A DNA stretch of 64,000 bases from NCBI GenBank assembly GCA_050184585.1, contig JBFXAF010000007.1, forward strand, positions 62,001-126,000. Direction: 5' to 3'. The stretch is from JBFXAF01 sp050184585 (lineage in GTDB: Bacteria; Pseudomonadota; Alphaproteobacteria; Rhizobiales; Rhizobiaceae). The position numbers and the translations under genes were made by a program. This document shows positions 10,401 to 21,097 of this stretch, piece by piece; the stretch's first letter is position 1; the number at the start of each line of letters is the position of its first letter. The notes under the pieces were generated by a model that ran no database searches, had not been told where the DNA came from, and saw only the letters and a program-made list of their open reading frames with translations.

Positions 10401-10644
10401 GACGCAATGGTGGATCTCGCTGTCGAGCGCGATCGTCTATGGCCTGTCCTTCGCCACCGTGCTCACTCTGGTCGTTACCCCGGCGGCGCTGATGGTCTTC
10501 ACCCGGGACAAGCGCAGTGCGAGGAAGCGGGGCTGGCTATCACGGCTGTTGAGGCGCCGAAACGACGAAGTTCCCGCCACTGACCCGGAGGTGCCCGCCA
10601 CCGGGTCGCAAACGCCCTTGCCTTATCCAAAGGCGGCCGAGTAG
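7471..10644 (+). CDS. RND family efflux transporter permease
   Basis: A 1057-residue inner-membrane proton-driven pump of the AcrB/MexB superfamily. The architecture is the expected duplicated one: TM1 near residues 12–32, a periplasmic porter loop, TM2–6 at about 335–480, a second loop and TM8–12 at about 840–1010. The TM4 signature GMLVDDAIIV with its two Asp residues is intact, as is the VVNNNIVLIDTYDR segment in the second half. Sequence style (IPKEAEPDVAIPIIYI) fits the drug/solvent RND branch rather than heavy-metal pumps. It is translationally close to its adaptor. The C-terminus ends in a charged cytoplasmic tail with a repeated PATDPEVPAT segment. Confidence 0.93.
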   Translation: MDIVRLAIRNARLTLSVLAFFLIAGTVAYISIPKEAEPDVAIPIIYISLAYQGISPEDSERLLLRPVETKVKSIKGIKEMRSAAYEGGGYVLLEFDPSTDLDTALIDTRSKVDDARRDLPDGVEEPTVNEVNVSEFPVLVVTLSGHVPERVLTLAARQLRDQIEEVPGVLEGVLQGAREDLVEVIIDPVKLSSYGLRLDQMIQGIGASNSLVAAGALEGSEGKYAVKVPALIETVDDVANLPIVAGPNAVVRARDLATIRSTWKDAETITRLNGEPAIAIEVKKRIGANLVDTVGAVKALADNFQKQLPEGMNVTYTQDKSVFINQLLGELQNHVVIAVILVGIVILYALSGRASLVIGLAIPSSFLMGILLLGLMGFTINMIVLFSLILAVGMLVDDAIIVTEFAERRMMEGMPREQAFELAAKRMAGPVIAATMTRVAAFSPLLFWPGIVGDFMKYLPITLIVTLSASMLYALVFTPTIGAKFAKVNHFEETGAHNDGWYMGIVKLAVRFPKTVLLLTVALLVGVQYGYSQYGKGVEFFPSVEPDYGLLYVHARGNLSLAEMDAATREAERRLLGWPGVESVYTRSGKSRGMVDVPEDVVGVIQYEFVDWRERKSANDILDDLRVTMAGIPGVDVEVRVPDAGPPTGKPIQIRLSSVDPTGLEDKARAIAARIGGVPGVIDINDGLPPPGVDWALKVDRTKAAQYGISPMSVGVVVQLVTTGLKLTDYRPAGADDAVDIRLRLPEDRRTLSTLDQLRVETAQGSVPISNFVERVAEPRVGVLNRIDGERTIVVESNISTSHQVAAVQAEVSRVVGEMDLGAAKFKLAGSNQDSEEAGAFLSRAFGAAIFLIFVVLLAQFNKFTSVFLVLMTVIMSTIGVFLGLLLTGQSFGIVMSGLGVIALAGVVVNNNIVLIDTYDRLREEGWNKMDAVLQTCRERARPVVLTAVSAILGVLPIAFGLGLEIFHHETTINAPSTQWWISLSSAIVYGLSFATVLTLVVTPAALMVFTRDKRSARKRGWLSRLLRRRNDEVPATDPEVPATGSQTPLPYPKAAE

Positions 10645-10711
10645 GCGGCGGGCGGAACCTGCAACGCCTCTAATGCATTGAGGCCCGAAGACAATCGCTT
10701 CGGAGGCCACC

Positions 10712-10867
10712 ATGCTGACGACCATCCTGCTCGTAATCCTGATCCTCCTGCTGATCGGGGCGGTACCGGCATGGCCGCATTCGCGCGCCTGGGGCTATGG
10801 TCCTTCCGGAGCACTCGGTGTGGTCGTCGTGATATTGCTCATTCTGATCCTGATGAACCGGATCTGA
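10712..10867 (+). CDS. DUF3309 family small membrane protein
   Basis: A 51-residue protein starting MLTTILLVILILLLIGAVP, followed by AWPHSRAWGYGPSG and a second hydrophobic helix ending LMNRI. The two-helix layout with the central WPHSRxWGYGPSG loop is the DUF3309 pattern, a small inner-membrane protein of unknown function common in alpha- and betaproteobacteria. GGAGGCCACC directly precedes the ATG, an excellent ribosome-binding site. It lies between the RND pump and the LysR gene; nothing in the context points to a function. Confidence 0.85.
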   Translation: MLTTILLVILILLLIGAVPAWPHSRAWGYGPSGALGVVVVILLILILMNRI

Positions 10868-10941
10868 CGCACCGGCAAACGGGCGTGGCCGACGCCTTCA
10901 ATGCCGGCTAGATTCGCACCCGCATCATGCGGGTGTGAGCA

Positions 10942-11829
10942 TTGCCTGATCTGGACTGGAACCTCATTCGCAGCTTCGCGGCGGTCGCCGAAACCGGGAG
11001 CCTCTCGGCCGCGGCGCGCAAGCTCTCCGCCAGCCAGCCGACGATCGGCCGGCATGTGGCCGAACTGGAAGCCGCGCTCGGCGTCGTGCTGTTCAGGCGG
11101 GGTCCCCGTGGCTACGAACTCACCGATCGCGGCGCGACGCTGTTTGACCGCGCGGCCGCCGTGGGCGTCGAGGCGGCCGCGTTCGAACGGCTGGCCACCG
11201 GCGCGGCCGAGAACAGTGCAGGCACGGTGCGCATCACCGCAAGCGACGTCATCTCCACTTACGTGCTGCCCGCCCTGGTTGCCAGCCTCGCGATCCGCGA
11301 GCCTGCCGTCGAGGTCGAACTTGTGCCGACCAACCGCGTCGAGAACCTGCTCGGGCGCGACGCCGATATCGCCATCCGAATGGTCGCCCCCGCCCAGCAG
11401 GAACTCGTCGCGCGAAAGATTGCCGACCTGGCTCTCACCGCCTGCGCGGCGACGACCTATCTCGACCGGCGTGGTCGGCCGGCGCGTGCGGAGGATCTCG
11501 CCGCGCACGACCTCGTCGGTTACGACCGCGATCCGGCGCTGATCCAGGGCTATGCCGCATTCGGGGTCGCTGTCGACCGCCATGCCTTCCGCTTCAGGAC
11601 CGACAACCAGATCGTGTTCTGGGAGGCGGTCCGCGCCGGGGTCGGGATCGGCTTCGGGCAGAGCGCCCTCGTCGCCCGTGATCCCCTCATCGAGCCGCTG
11701 CTGCCCGATCTGCCTCTTCCCAAACTGCCGATGTGGCTCGCCATGCATCGCGACGTGCGCACCAGCGCTCGCATCCGATTGGTCGCAGATTTCCTGGCGG
11801 CCGAACTGAAGACCTATGCCGCAGGCTGA
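10942..11829 (+). CDS. LysR family transcriptional regulator
   Basis: A 295-residue LysR-type regulator. The N-terminal winged helix-turn-helix covers residues about 3–62 (WNLIRSFAAVAETGSLSAAA, then QPTIGRHVAELEAALG), followed by the periplasmic-binding-like effector domain. The start is the TTG at 10942, needed to include the complete HTH. Its 3' end overlaps the convergent MFS gene by 16 bases. Members of this GcvA/RbcR-like subgroup usually control a divergent or adjacent gene, but its neighbour upstream is DUF3309 on the same strand, so the target is unknown. Confidence 0.9.
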   Translation: MPDLDWNLIRSFAAVAETGSLSAAARKLSASQPTIGRHVAELEAALGVVLFRRGPRGYELTDRGATLFDRAAAVGVEAAAFERLATGAAENSAGTVRITASDVISTYVLPALVASLAIREPAVEVELVPTNRVENLLGRDADIAIRMVAPAQQELVARKIADLALTACAATTYLDRRGRPARAEDLAAHDLVGYDRDPALIQGYAAFGVAVDRHAFRFRTDNQIVFWEAVRAGVGIGFGQSALVARDPLIEPLLPDLPLPKLPMWLAMHRDVRTSARIRLVADFLAAELKTYAAG

Positions 11830-13016
11830 TCGCGCGCGCCATCCGCTGGCGCGGTCAGACCGGCGAGGAAGAATACGACGATCACCAGCGCCGCCAGCCC
11901 CAGGAAGACCGGCACGAAGCCCGATTTCTCGGCGACGAAGCCGATCGCCGACGGCGCCAGCAGTATCCCCGAATAGCCCATCGTCGTGACGACGCTCATG
12001 CCTGCGTTGGAACTGACGCCAGGCAGGTTGCCCGCCGCCGAGAACACGACCGGCACCGTATTGGCGAAGCCGAGACCCGATATCGCGAACGCGACGATGA
12101 CCAGGACAGGATCGGTGATCAGCGCGGCGGCCAGCATGCCGACCGCCGCGATCAGGCTCGATACCCTGAGCGTGTTGACCGCGCCAAATCGGTTGCGCAC
12201 CGCGTCGCCGGCGAAGCGCATGATCGCCATGGCCCCGGCGAAGAACGCATAGGCCAGGCCAGCCGTGGCGACGTCCGCGCCGCGCTCCTGAGTCATGAAC
12301 AACGCGGCCCAGTCGAGCACCGCGCCTTCGCCCACGAAGAGGATGAGCGCCATCAGCCCGAGCACATAGGCGACCGGACTGTTGGGCAGCCTGATGCCGC
12401 GCTTCGTCGCGTCGCCGGTCTCGTTCGTCAAGTCGTTGCGCAGGATGAACGGCAGGGCGGCGGCGGATGCCGCCACCGCGACAACGGCGACAGCCGCGGC
12501 ATGCGCAAGCGGACCGAGTGTCAGCAGCGCCAGCCCGCCTATCGCCCCCCCGACGAAGCCGCCAAGGCTCCAGAAACCATGCATCGACGACATCACCGCG
12601 CGACGGAGTTTCTGCTCGACGGTGATGGTTGCCGAGTTCATGGCGACATCGGTGCAGCCGATCAATGCGCCGAAGACAAACATCGAGACAGCCGTGGTCG
12701 ACACGGACGAAGATGCGACGACCAGAAGCATGCCGACGCCCTGGAGCAGGCCAACGGTTCTCAGCACGGGCTGCTGGCCGTAGCGGCCCATCAGCCAGCC
12801 GCACCACGGCATGCTGACCAGCGCCCCAATGCCGAAGCAGAGAATCAGCAGGCCGAGCGTCGATTCCGAGATATCGAGGCGCTTGAGCACCAGTGGGATC
12901 TGCGGCGCCCAGCTTCCGACCATGAAGCCGTTGACGAGAAACATGGTCGCGACGGCCCAGCGTCCACGGACTGCCGAAGCGGATGTGCTGGAAATGGCCA
13001 AAGGACCCTCGCGCAT
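11814..13016 (-). CDS. MFS transporter
   Basis: A 400-residue major facilitator with about twelve hydrophobic helices. The first helices carry FLVNGFMVGSWAPQIPLVLK and a loop MGRYGQQPVLR, resembling the YbjJ/FucP-like branch whose members export or import sugars or small metabolites. The ATG at 13016 is followed by a short hydrophilic leader. Immediately upstream (13035–13048) is a perfect 14-base palindrome of LacI-operator type, so expression is probably repressor controlled. It is convergent with the LysR gene. Substrate unknown. Confidence 0.85.
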   Translation of the reverse strand: MREGPLAISSTSASAVRGRWAVATMFLVNGFMVGSWAPQIPLVLKRLDISESTLGLLILCFGIGALVSMPWCGWLMGRYGQQPVLRTVGLLQGVGMLLVVASSSVSTTAVSMFVFGALIGCTDVAMNSATITVEQKLRRAVMSSMHGFWSLGGFVGGAIGGLALLTLGPLAHAAAVAVVAVAASAAALPFILRNDLTNETGDATKRGIRLPNSPVAYVLGLMALILFVGEGAVLDWAALFMTQERGADVATAGLAYAFFAGAMAIMRFAGDAVRNRFGAVNTLRVSSLIAAVGMLAAALITDPVLVIVAFAISGLGFANTVPVVFSAAGNLPGVSSNAGMSVVTTMGYSGILLAPSAIGFVAEKSGFVPVFLGLAALVIVVFFLAGLTAPADGARDQPAA

Positions 13017-13034
13017 GACGACAACGCGCTCTTA

Positions 13035-13048
13035 CTAAATCGATTTAG
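13035..13048. promoter_or_regulatory. Perfect palindrome CTAAATCGATTTAG, LacI-type operator candidate
   Basis: CTAAATCGATTTAG is a perfect inverted repeat with a central CG, the layout of LacI-family operators. It lies 19 bases upstream of the MFS start codon, where a bound repressor would block transcription. The region is AT-rich compared with its surroundings. Confidence 0.6.
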
Positions 13049-13094
13049 CAATCGTCAGTTGGGACCTATGGCCGAAAGTGTTGGGCCAGCGATC

Positions 13095-16553
<3,459 letters not shown>

Positions 16554-16654
16554 GGCGGCGATCCGGCTGAGAAGGTCGGCCGATTGTTACCGCGAAAATG
16601 CTGCAGTGCAAACAAATTCGGCAGTGCGGCAAACTGCCAGAATGGCAGGCAGGC

Positions 16655-17452
16655 CTATGTGCAGACGAGTCCGCGCGTGACGTATTGCCGCTCGATGAAG
16701 ACCGCCTGTGTCTCCGGCGTTTCAAAGTCGAACTTTTGGGTGCATTTGACGATGGGCTGCCGCCAGTTGTTGACGAACCAGAACAACCCACGATTCGAGA
16801 TGTCGAACTCAAGTTCGATCCCGATTTCGAAGCTGCCTTTGCTCGACAGAGCGTTGGCGCGAAGCGCCTCCGTGAAACCGTCGCCGTTTATGTAGTTCTT
16901 TCTTTCACAGCCCGGATCGTCGCAATCCTCGACGTAGACCGGAGTGAGCAGCACCATGCGCTCCCAGGACTTGCCCTGCTCAAGAAGTGGAAAATTCTCG
17001 GCCGCGAGATAGTTCATGCCGAGACCGTTCACGAAAAAGTCGTTCTCCTGCGCGTTTGCAACATCCTTTCGGCAATACTGACCGGTCAACTTTCCCGGCC
17101 AGGTCTTGATTTCGACAGTCCGCTGATACCTGTACTCGTATGTCCGATCGAGCAGATGGATTCGCACCTTGGGATTGGGAATGTCGATCGTGTACTTTCC
17201 GATACTTCTGTTAGACATGCGGATGGGCACGGCGAAGTACATCACGCCGTAGCCGACATCCTCGGGAAAGCAATCGAATACAAAAGTCGCCATGTAGCGT
17301 GGCGGAGCGACGTCGATGTCGCTCCCACGGATGTGCTCGTTCAACACGAACAGGAATGTCGTCAACGAAATGAAGAACGCGGCGAGAGCCGTGAAGTTCG
17401 ACTTCCTCTCGACCGTGAAGGGACCGAGCTTCCAGTCTTCACCGTTTGCCAT
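16655..17452 (-). CDS. Hypothetical protein with one N-terminal membrane helix
   Basis: I do not recognise this 265-residue protein. After about 17 hydrophilic residues it has one transmembrane segment (NFTALAAFFISLTTFLFVLNE, about residues 19–39), then a probable extracytoplasmic domain rich in aromatic residues and beta strands, with six to seven Cys residues (for example CFPEDVG, DCDDPGCERK, KCTQKF and the C-terminal CT) that could form disulfides. Its base composition is visibly less GC-rich than its neighbours, suggesting a foreign origin. Its start codon is only nine bases downstream of the altered 3' end of livJ copy 1, so it may now be transcribed with it. Confidence 0.7.
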   Translation of the reverse strand: MANGEDWKLGPFTVERKSNFTALAAFFISLTTFLFVLNEHIRGSDIDVAPPRYMATFVFDCFPEDVGYGVMYFAVPIRMSNRSIGKYTIDIPNPKVRIHLLDRTYEYRYQRTVEIKTWPGKLTGQYCRKDVANAQENDFFVNGLGMNYLAAENFPLLEQGKSWERMVLLTPVYVEDCDDPGCERKNYINGDGFTEALRANALSSKGSFEIGIELEFDISNRGLFWFVNNWRQPIVKCTQKFDFETPETQAVFIERQYVTRGLVCT

Positions 17453-17461
17453 TTCGTCTGA

Positions 17462-18610
17462 TCAGGGCGAGATTATCGCACAATCGGGCGGACATTCGAA
17501 TTCGAAGTAGCTGTACTTTCCGTCGTCGCCCTTCTTCCACTCGTACATGACATAGTCCGGGCGGGTGATGTCGCCCTTGGCGTCGAAGCCGAGGTCGCCG
17601 ATGGCGGTGGTGAACGGACCCTTGGCCTTGGCGGCTTCCGCCACGGCCTGCGGATCGTTGCCACCAGCGGCGGCGGCCGCAGCGGCGATCACCTGCACGG
17701 CGGCGTAGGAATAGAGCGTGTAGGCTTCCGGCTCGAAGCCCGCGGCGCGGAACTTCTCGACGAGGTCCTTCGCGTTCGGGTTCTTGCGCGGATCCGGCGC
17801 GAAGGTCATCAGCGTGCCGTTGACCGCGTCGCCGGCGATCGAGGCCAGCTCGTTCGACACGATGCCGTCGCCCGACATGAAGGTCGCCTTCAGGCCCTGG
17901 TCCGCCAGCTGGCGCATGATCAGGCCGGCCTCGGTGTGCAGGCCGCCATAATACACGACCGACACGCCGGCTTCCTTCATCTTGGCGATGAGCGCCGAGA
18001 AGTCCTTGTCGCCGATGTTGATGCCTTCGTACATCGCCTCGGTCACCCCAGCGGCGTTGGCCGCCTTCTTGGTCTCGTCGGCGAGGCCCTGGCCGTAAGG
18101 CGTCTTGTCATGGATGACGGCGATCTTGGCGTCCTTGAAGTTGGCCGCCAGATAGGCGCCCGCCACCGCGCCCTGCTGGTCGTCGCGACCGCAGGTACGG
18201 AAGGTGTTCCAAAGGCCGCGCTCGGTGAACTGCGGGTTCGTCGAGGCAGGCGTGATCTGGAAGATGCCATTCTCGGCATAGACTTCCGACGCCGGGATCG
18301 ACACGCCCGAGTTGAAGTGGCCGACCACGAACTTGACGCCGTCGGCGACGAACTTGTTCGCAACCGAGATGCCCTGCTTCGGATCCGAAACGTCGTCGCC
18401 GATCACGATCTTGATCTGCTCGCCGTTGATGCCGCCGGCCGCGTTGAGGTCGGCCGCCGCCTGCTCCGCGCCCTTCTGGAGCTGCGCGCCAAACGCCGCG
18501 TTCGGGCCGGTGATCGGGCCCGCGACGCCAATCAGGATGTCGGCCCACGCACTGCCGCTGAACGCGACAAGCGCGGTCAGGGCAACCGCGGACAACAGTG
18601 ACTTTTTCAT
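17462..18610 (-). CDS. livJ: Branched-chain amino-acid ABC transporter substrate-binding protein, copy 1 (altered C-terminus)
   Basis: A 382-residue periplasmic LivJ/LivK-type binding protein. It starts with a signal peptide (Lys-Lys, hydrophobic core, cleavage near GSAWA-D) and continues with the Leu/Ile/Val-binding fold (GVAGPITGPNAAFG, INGEQIKIVIGDD). Over residues 1 to about 370 it is identical to the second copy at 18738–19853; only the end differs: here YFE is followed by FECPPDCAIISP instead of the normal Met-stop. The normal downstream terminator is also absent. It therefore looks like a duplicated copy joined to a new 3' sequence. Function should be retained because the tail lies after the fold. 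Confidence 0.92.
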   Translation of the reverse strand: MKKSLLSAVALTALVAFSGSAWADILIGVAGPITGPNAAFGAQLQKGAEQAAADLNAAGGINGEQIKIVIGDDVSDPKQGISVANKFVADGVKFVVGHFNSGVSIPASEVYAENGIFQITPASTNPQFTERGLWNTFRTCGRDDQQGAVAGAYLAANFKDAKIAVIHDKTPYGQGLADETKKAANAAGVTEAMYEGINIGDKDFSALIAKMKEAGVSVVYYGGLHTEAGLIMRQLADQGLKATFMSGDGIVSNELASIAGDAVNGTLMTFAPDPRKNPNAKDLVEKFRAAGFEPEAYTLYSYAAVQVIAAAAAAAGGNDPQAVAEAAKAKGPFTTAIGDLGFDAKGDITRPDYVMYEWKKGDDGKYSYFEFECPPDCAIISP

Positions 18611-18632
18611 TGAAACACTCCCATTAAACGAG
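17501..18632 (-). repeat. 1132-bp direct repeat, copy 1 (livJ)
   Basis: This segment matches 18744–19875 at a constant offset of 1243 bases. The only mismatch I found is A at 17552 versus G at 18795, a synonymous change. It covers almost all of livJ plus the 22 bases upstream, including the Shine-Dalgarno; sequences diverge sharply at both ends. Confidence 0.93.
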
Positions 18633-18679
18633 AGGAAGTGTAGTCGAGCTTACATGGAGAAAACGCAAAATCAATAAAG

Positions 18680-18716
18680 AAAAGAAAAACGCCCGGCGCA
18701 AGCGCCGGGCGTTTCC
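18680..18716 (-). terminator. Rho-independent terminator after livJ copy 2
   Basis: A perfect ten-base stem (CGCCCGGCGC / GCGCCGGGCG, 18690–18711) with a two-base loop. Read on the minus strand it is followed by five T and a T-rich tract. It lies just downstream of the stop codon of livJ copy 2 and separates the two copies. Confidence 0.9.
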
Positions 18717-18737
18717 AGAAAGCCGTGAAAGCTCGGC

Positions 18738-19853
18738 TTACATTTCGAAGTAGCTGTACTTTCCGTCGTCGCCCTTCTTCCACTCGTACATGACGTAGTC
18801 CGGGCGGGTGATGTCGCCCTTGGCGTCGAAGCCGAGGTCGCCGATGGCGGTGGTGAACGGACCCTTGGCCTTGGCGGCTTCCGCCACGGCCTGCGGATCG
18901 TTGCCACCAGCGGCGGCGGCCGCAGCGGCGATCACCTGCACGGCGGCGTAGGAATAGAGCGTGTAGGCTTCCGGCTCGAAGCCCGCGGCGCGGAACTTCT
19001 CGACGAGGTCCTTCGCGTTCGGGTTCTTGCGCGGATCCGGCGCGAAGGTCATCAGCGTGCCGTTGACCGCGTCGCCGGCGATCGAGGCCAGCTCGTTCGA
19101 CACGATGCCGTCGCCCGACATGAAGGTCGCCTTCAGGCCCTGGTCCGCCAGCTGGCGCATGATCAGGCCGGCCTCGGTGTGCAGGCCGCCATAATACACG
19201 ACCGACACGCCGGCTTCCTTCATCTTGGCGATGAGCGCCGAGAAGTCCTTGTCGCCGATGTTGATGCCTTCGTACATCGCCTCGGTCACCCCAGCGGCGT
19301 TGGCCGCCTTCTTGGTCTCGTCGGCGAGGCCCTGGCCGTAAGGCGTCTTGTCATGGATGACGGCGATCTTGGCGTCCTTGAAGTTGGCCGCCAGATAGGC
19401 GCCCGCCACCGCGCCCTGCTGGTCGTCGCGACCGCAGGTACGGAAGGTGTTCCAAAGGCCGCGCTCGGTGAACTGCGGGTTCGTCGAGGCAGGCGTGATC
19501 TGGAAGATGCCATTCTCGGCATAGACTTCCGACGCCGGGATCGACACGCCCGAGTTGAAGTGGCCGACCACGAACTTGACGCCGTCGGCGACGAACTTGT
19601 TCGCAACCGAGATGCCCTGCTTCGGATCCGAAACGTCGTCGCCGATCACGATCTTGATCTGCTCGCCGTTGATGCCGCCGGCCGCGTTGAGGTCGGCCGC
19701 CGCCTGCTCCGCGCCCTTCTGGAGCTGCGCGCCAAACGCCGCGTTCGGGCCGGTGATCGGGCCCGCGACGCCAATCAGGATGTCGGCCCACGCACTGCCG
19801 CTGAACGCGACAAGCGCGGTCAGGGCAACCGCGGACAACAGTGACTTTTTCAT
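18738..19853 (-). CDS. livJ: Branched-chain amino-acid ABC transporter substrate-binding protein, copy 2
   Basis: A 371-residue periplasmic LivJ-type protein with an N-terminal signal peptide cleaved near GSAWA and the two-lobed binding fold that captures leucine, isoleucine or valine for the LivHMGF transporter encoded just upstream. GGGAG lies seven bases before the ATG. The regular end (YSYFEM-stop) and the following terminator indicate that this is the ancestral copy. It is separated from the DUF6867-like gene by about 146 bases, which may contain its own promoter, as usual for the abundantly made binding protein. Confidence 0.95.
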   Translation of the reverse strand: MKKSLLSAVALTALVAFSGSAWADILIGVAGPITGPNAAFGAQLQKGAEQAAADLNAAGGINGEQIKIVIGDDVSDPKQGISVANKFVADGVKFVVGHFNSGVSIPASEVYAENGIFQITPASTNPQFTERGLWNTFRTCGRDDQQGAVAGAYLAANFKDAKIAVIHDKTPYGQGLADETKKAANAAGVTEAMYEGINIGDKDFSALIAKMKEAGVSVVYYGGLHTEAGLIMRQLADQGLKATFMSGDGIVSNELASIAGDAVNGTLMTFAPDPRKNPNAKDLVEKFRAAGFEPEAYTLYSYAAVQVIAAAAAAAGGNDPQAVAEAAKAKGPFTTAIGDLGFDAKGDITRPDYVMYEWKKGDDGKYSYFEM

Positions 19854-19875
19854 TGAAACACTCCCATTAAACGAG
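18744..19875 (-). repeat. 1132-bp direct repeat, copy 2 (livJ)
   Basis: The partner of 17501–18632, offset 1243 bases, with one mismatch found by eye. It starts within the last livJ codons and ends 22 bases upstream of the start codon. Confidence 0.93.
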
Positions 19876-19999
19876 TGGGCCTGGATGATACCTTCATGCG
19901 ATGCCCACCCTCTCGCAGAAAGTTTAGTTTGCTCATTTTGTCGCCGATGTCACGCCGATTCAGAGGCAGCGTCGGCAATTGGTGAACGCAAGAACGGCC

Positions 20000-20350
20000 T
20001 TAGCCGCCCTTGGCTTTCCAGGTGAGCGGCCCGGTCCTGTCATAGAGCCAGTGATACTGCGTCACCATCTGGTTGGTCCGCGTGTAGCGATAGCCGAGGA
20101 AACCGACGATCAAGAGGATCACCGTATCGACCAGATAGAACTGCACGCTCGCCATCGTTCCGTCGAACAGCGCGTGATGGATGAAGCGCACGGCGACGCC
20201 CAGCGCAAGGAGATAGATCGCCAGGCTCGAGTAGGGACGCCAGGTCACCGCACAGGCGCGGCCCGTCATCCATGCCGCCCAGCCGCCGAGCAGCAGCGTG
20301 ACGAAAAAGAACTGCCAGATCGAGGCCTCTTCGTAGAGGATGCCCTGCAT
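20000..20350 (-). CDS. DUF6867-like small membrane protein of the liv cluster
   Basis: A 116-residue protein with about three transmembrane helices (IWQFFFVTLLLGGWAAW; SLAIYLLALGVAVRFIHHAL; VDTVILLIVGFLGYRY) and a basic C-terminus. Genes of this kind occur beside livF and livJ in Rhizobiales and are annotated as DUF6867; I assign it by that resemblance and position. It lies 18 bases after livF on the same strand, so it is very probably in the liv operon and may assist the transporter, but no function is established. Confidence 0.78.
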   Translation of the reverse strand: MQGILYEEASIWQFFFVTLLLGGWAAWMTGRACAVTWRPYSSLAIYLLALGVAVRFIHHALFDGTMASVQFYLVDTVILLIVGFLGYRYTRTNQMVTQYHWLYDRTGPLTWKAKGG

Positions 20351-20368
20351 ATCGCCGTCCTCCCGACC

Positions 20369-21097
20369 CTAGTGCCTGCCGCCCTCGAGATACGCGGCGC
20401 GCACCTCCGGATTGGCAAGCAGTTCCTTGCCGGACCCGCTCATCGTGACGTTTCCGTTGACCAGCACATATGCACGATCGGCCAGTTTCAATGCGCCGAA
20501 CGCATTCTGCTCGACGAGAAACACGGTCAGACCTTGGGTCTTGTTGAGGTGTCGGATGGCATCGAAGATCTGCTTGACGATCAGCGGCGCCAAACCGAGC
20601 GATGGCTCGTCGAGCAGCAGCAGCTTCGGCCGCGCCATCAGCGCGCGCGCAATCGAGAGCATCTGCTGCTCGCCGCCCGACAGCGTCCCGCCGCGCTGGT
20701 TGATGCGTTCCTTGAGACGCGGGAACAGCGTGAAGACCTTTTGCGCGTCCTCGTCGAAGTGCTTCAGCTTGTCGAGGCTGGCGCCCATCTGCAGGTTCTC
20801 GAGGACGGTCATGCGCGGGAAGATCCGGCGGCCCTCGGGAGACTGCGCGATACGAAGCCGCGCGATTTCATGTGTGGGAAGTCCGGTGATGTCGGTACCG
20901 CCGAAGGTGATGCGGCCGGCGCGCGCGCGCGGGGTCCCGAAGATGGTCATCATGAGCGTCGACTTGCCGGCGCCGTTGGACCCGATGAGAGCGACGATCT
21001 CGCCCTGGTTCACCTCGACGGACACGCCATTGAGAGCACGGATGTTGCCATAATACGTCTCGACGCGGTCGACCTTGAGAAGCGGTTGCGTTGCCAT
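20369..21097 (-). CDS. livF: Branched-chain amino-acid ABC transporter ATP-binding protein LivF
   Basis: A 242-residue ABC ATPase with Walker A GSNGAGKST, signature LSGGEQQ, Walker B LLLLDEPSLGL and the LivF-type switch His region (VFLVEQNA). It powers the LivHM permease. The ATG at 21097 is chosen because it overlaps the livG stop (TGATG) and gives the normal N-terminus ATQPLLKVDRVETYYG; the frame extends further upstream but only with Arg-rich sequence that is the shadow of livG. Confidence 0.96.
   Translation of the reverse strand: MATQPLLKVDRVETYYGNIRALNGVSVEVNQGEIVALIGSNGAGKSTLMMTIFGTPRARAGRITFGGTDITGLPTHEIARLRIAQSPEGRRIFPRMTVLENLQMGASLDKLKHFDEDAQKVFTLFPRLKERINQRGGTLSGGEQQMLSIARALMARPKLLLLDEPSLGLAPLIVKQIFDAIRHLNKTQGLTVFLVEQNAFGALKLADRAYVLVNGNVTMSGSGKELLANPEVRAAYLEGGRH

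Noticed and set aside
8431..10407. 658-codon frame antisense to the RND pump
   Set aside because: It is biased towards His, Asp, Arg and Gly with no recognisable motif, while the plus strand encodes a complete pump.
18633..18680. Possible remnant of a third livJ end (ATGTAAGC near 18650 resembling the copy 2 stop context)
   Set aside because: Only about eight bases match, too short to separate from chance.
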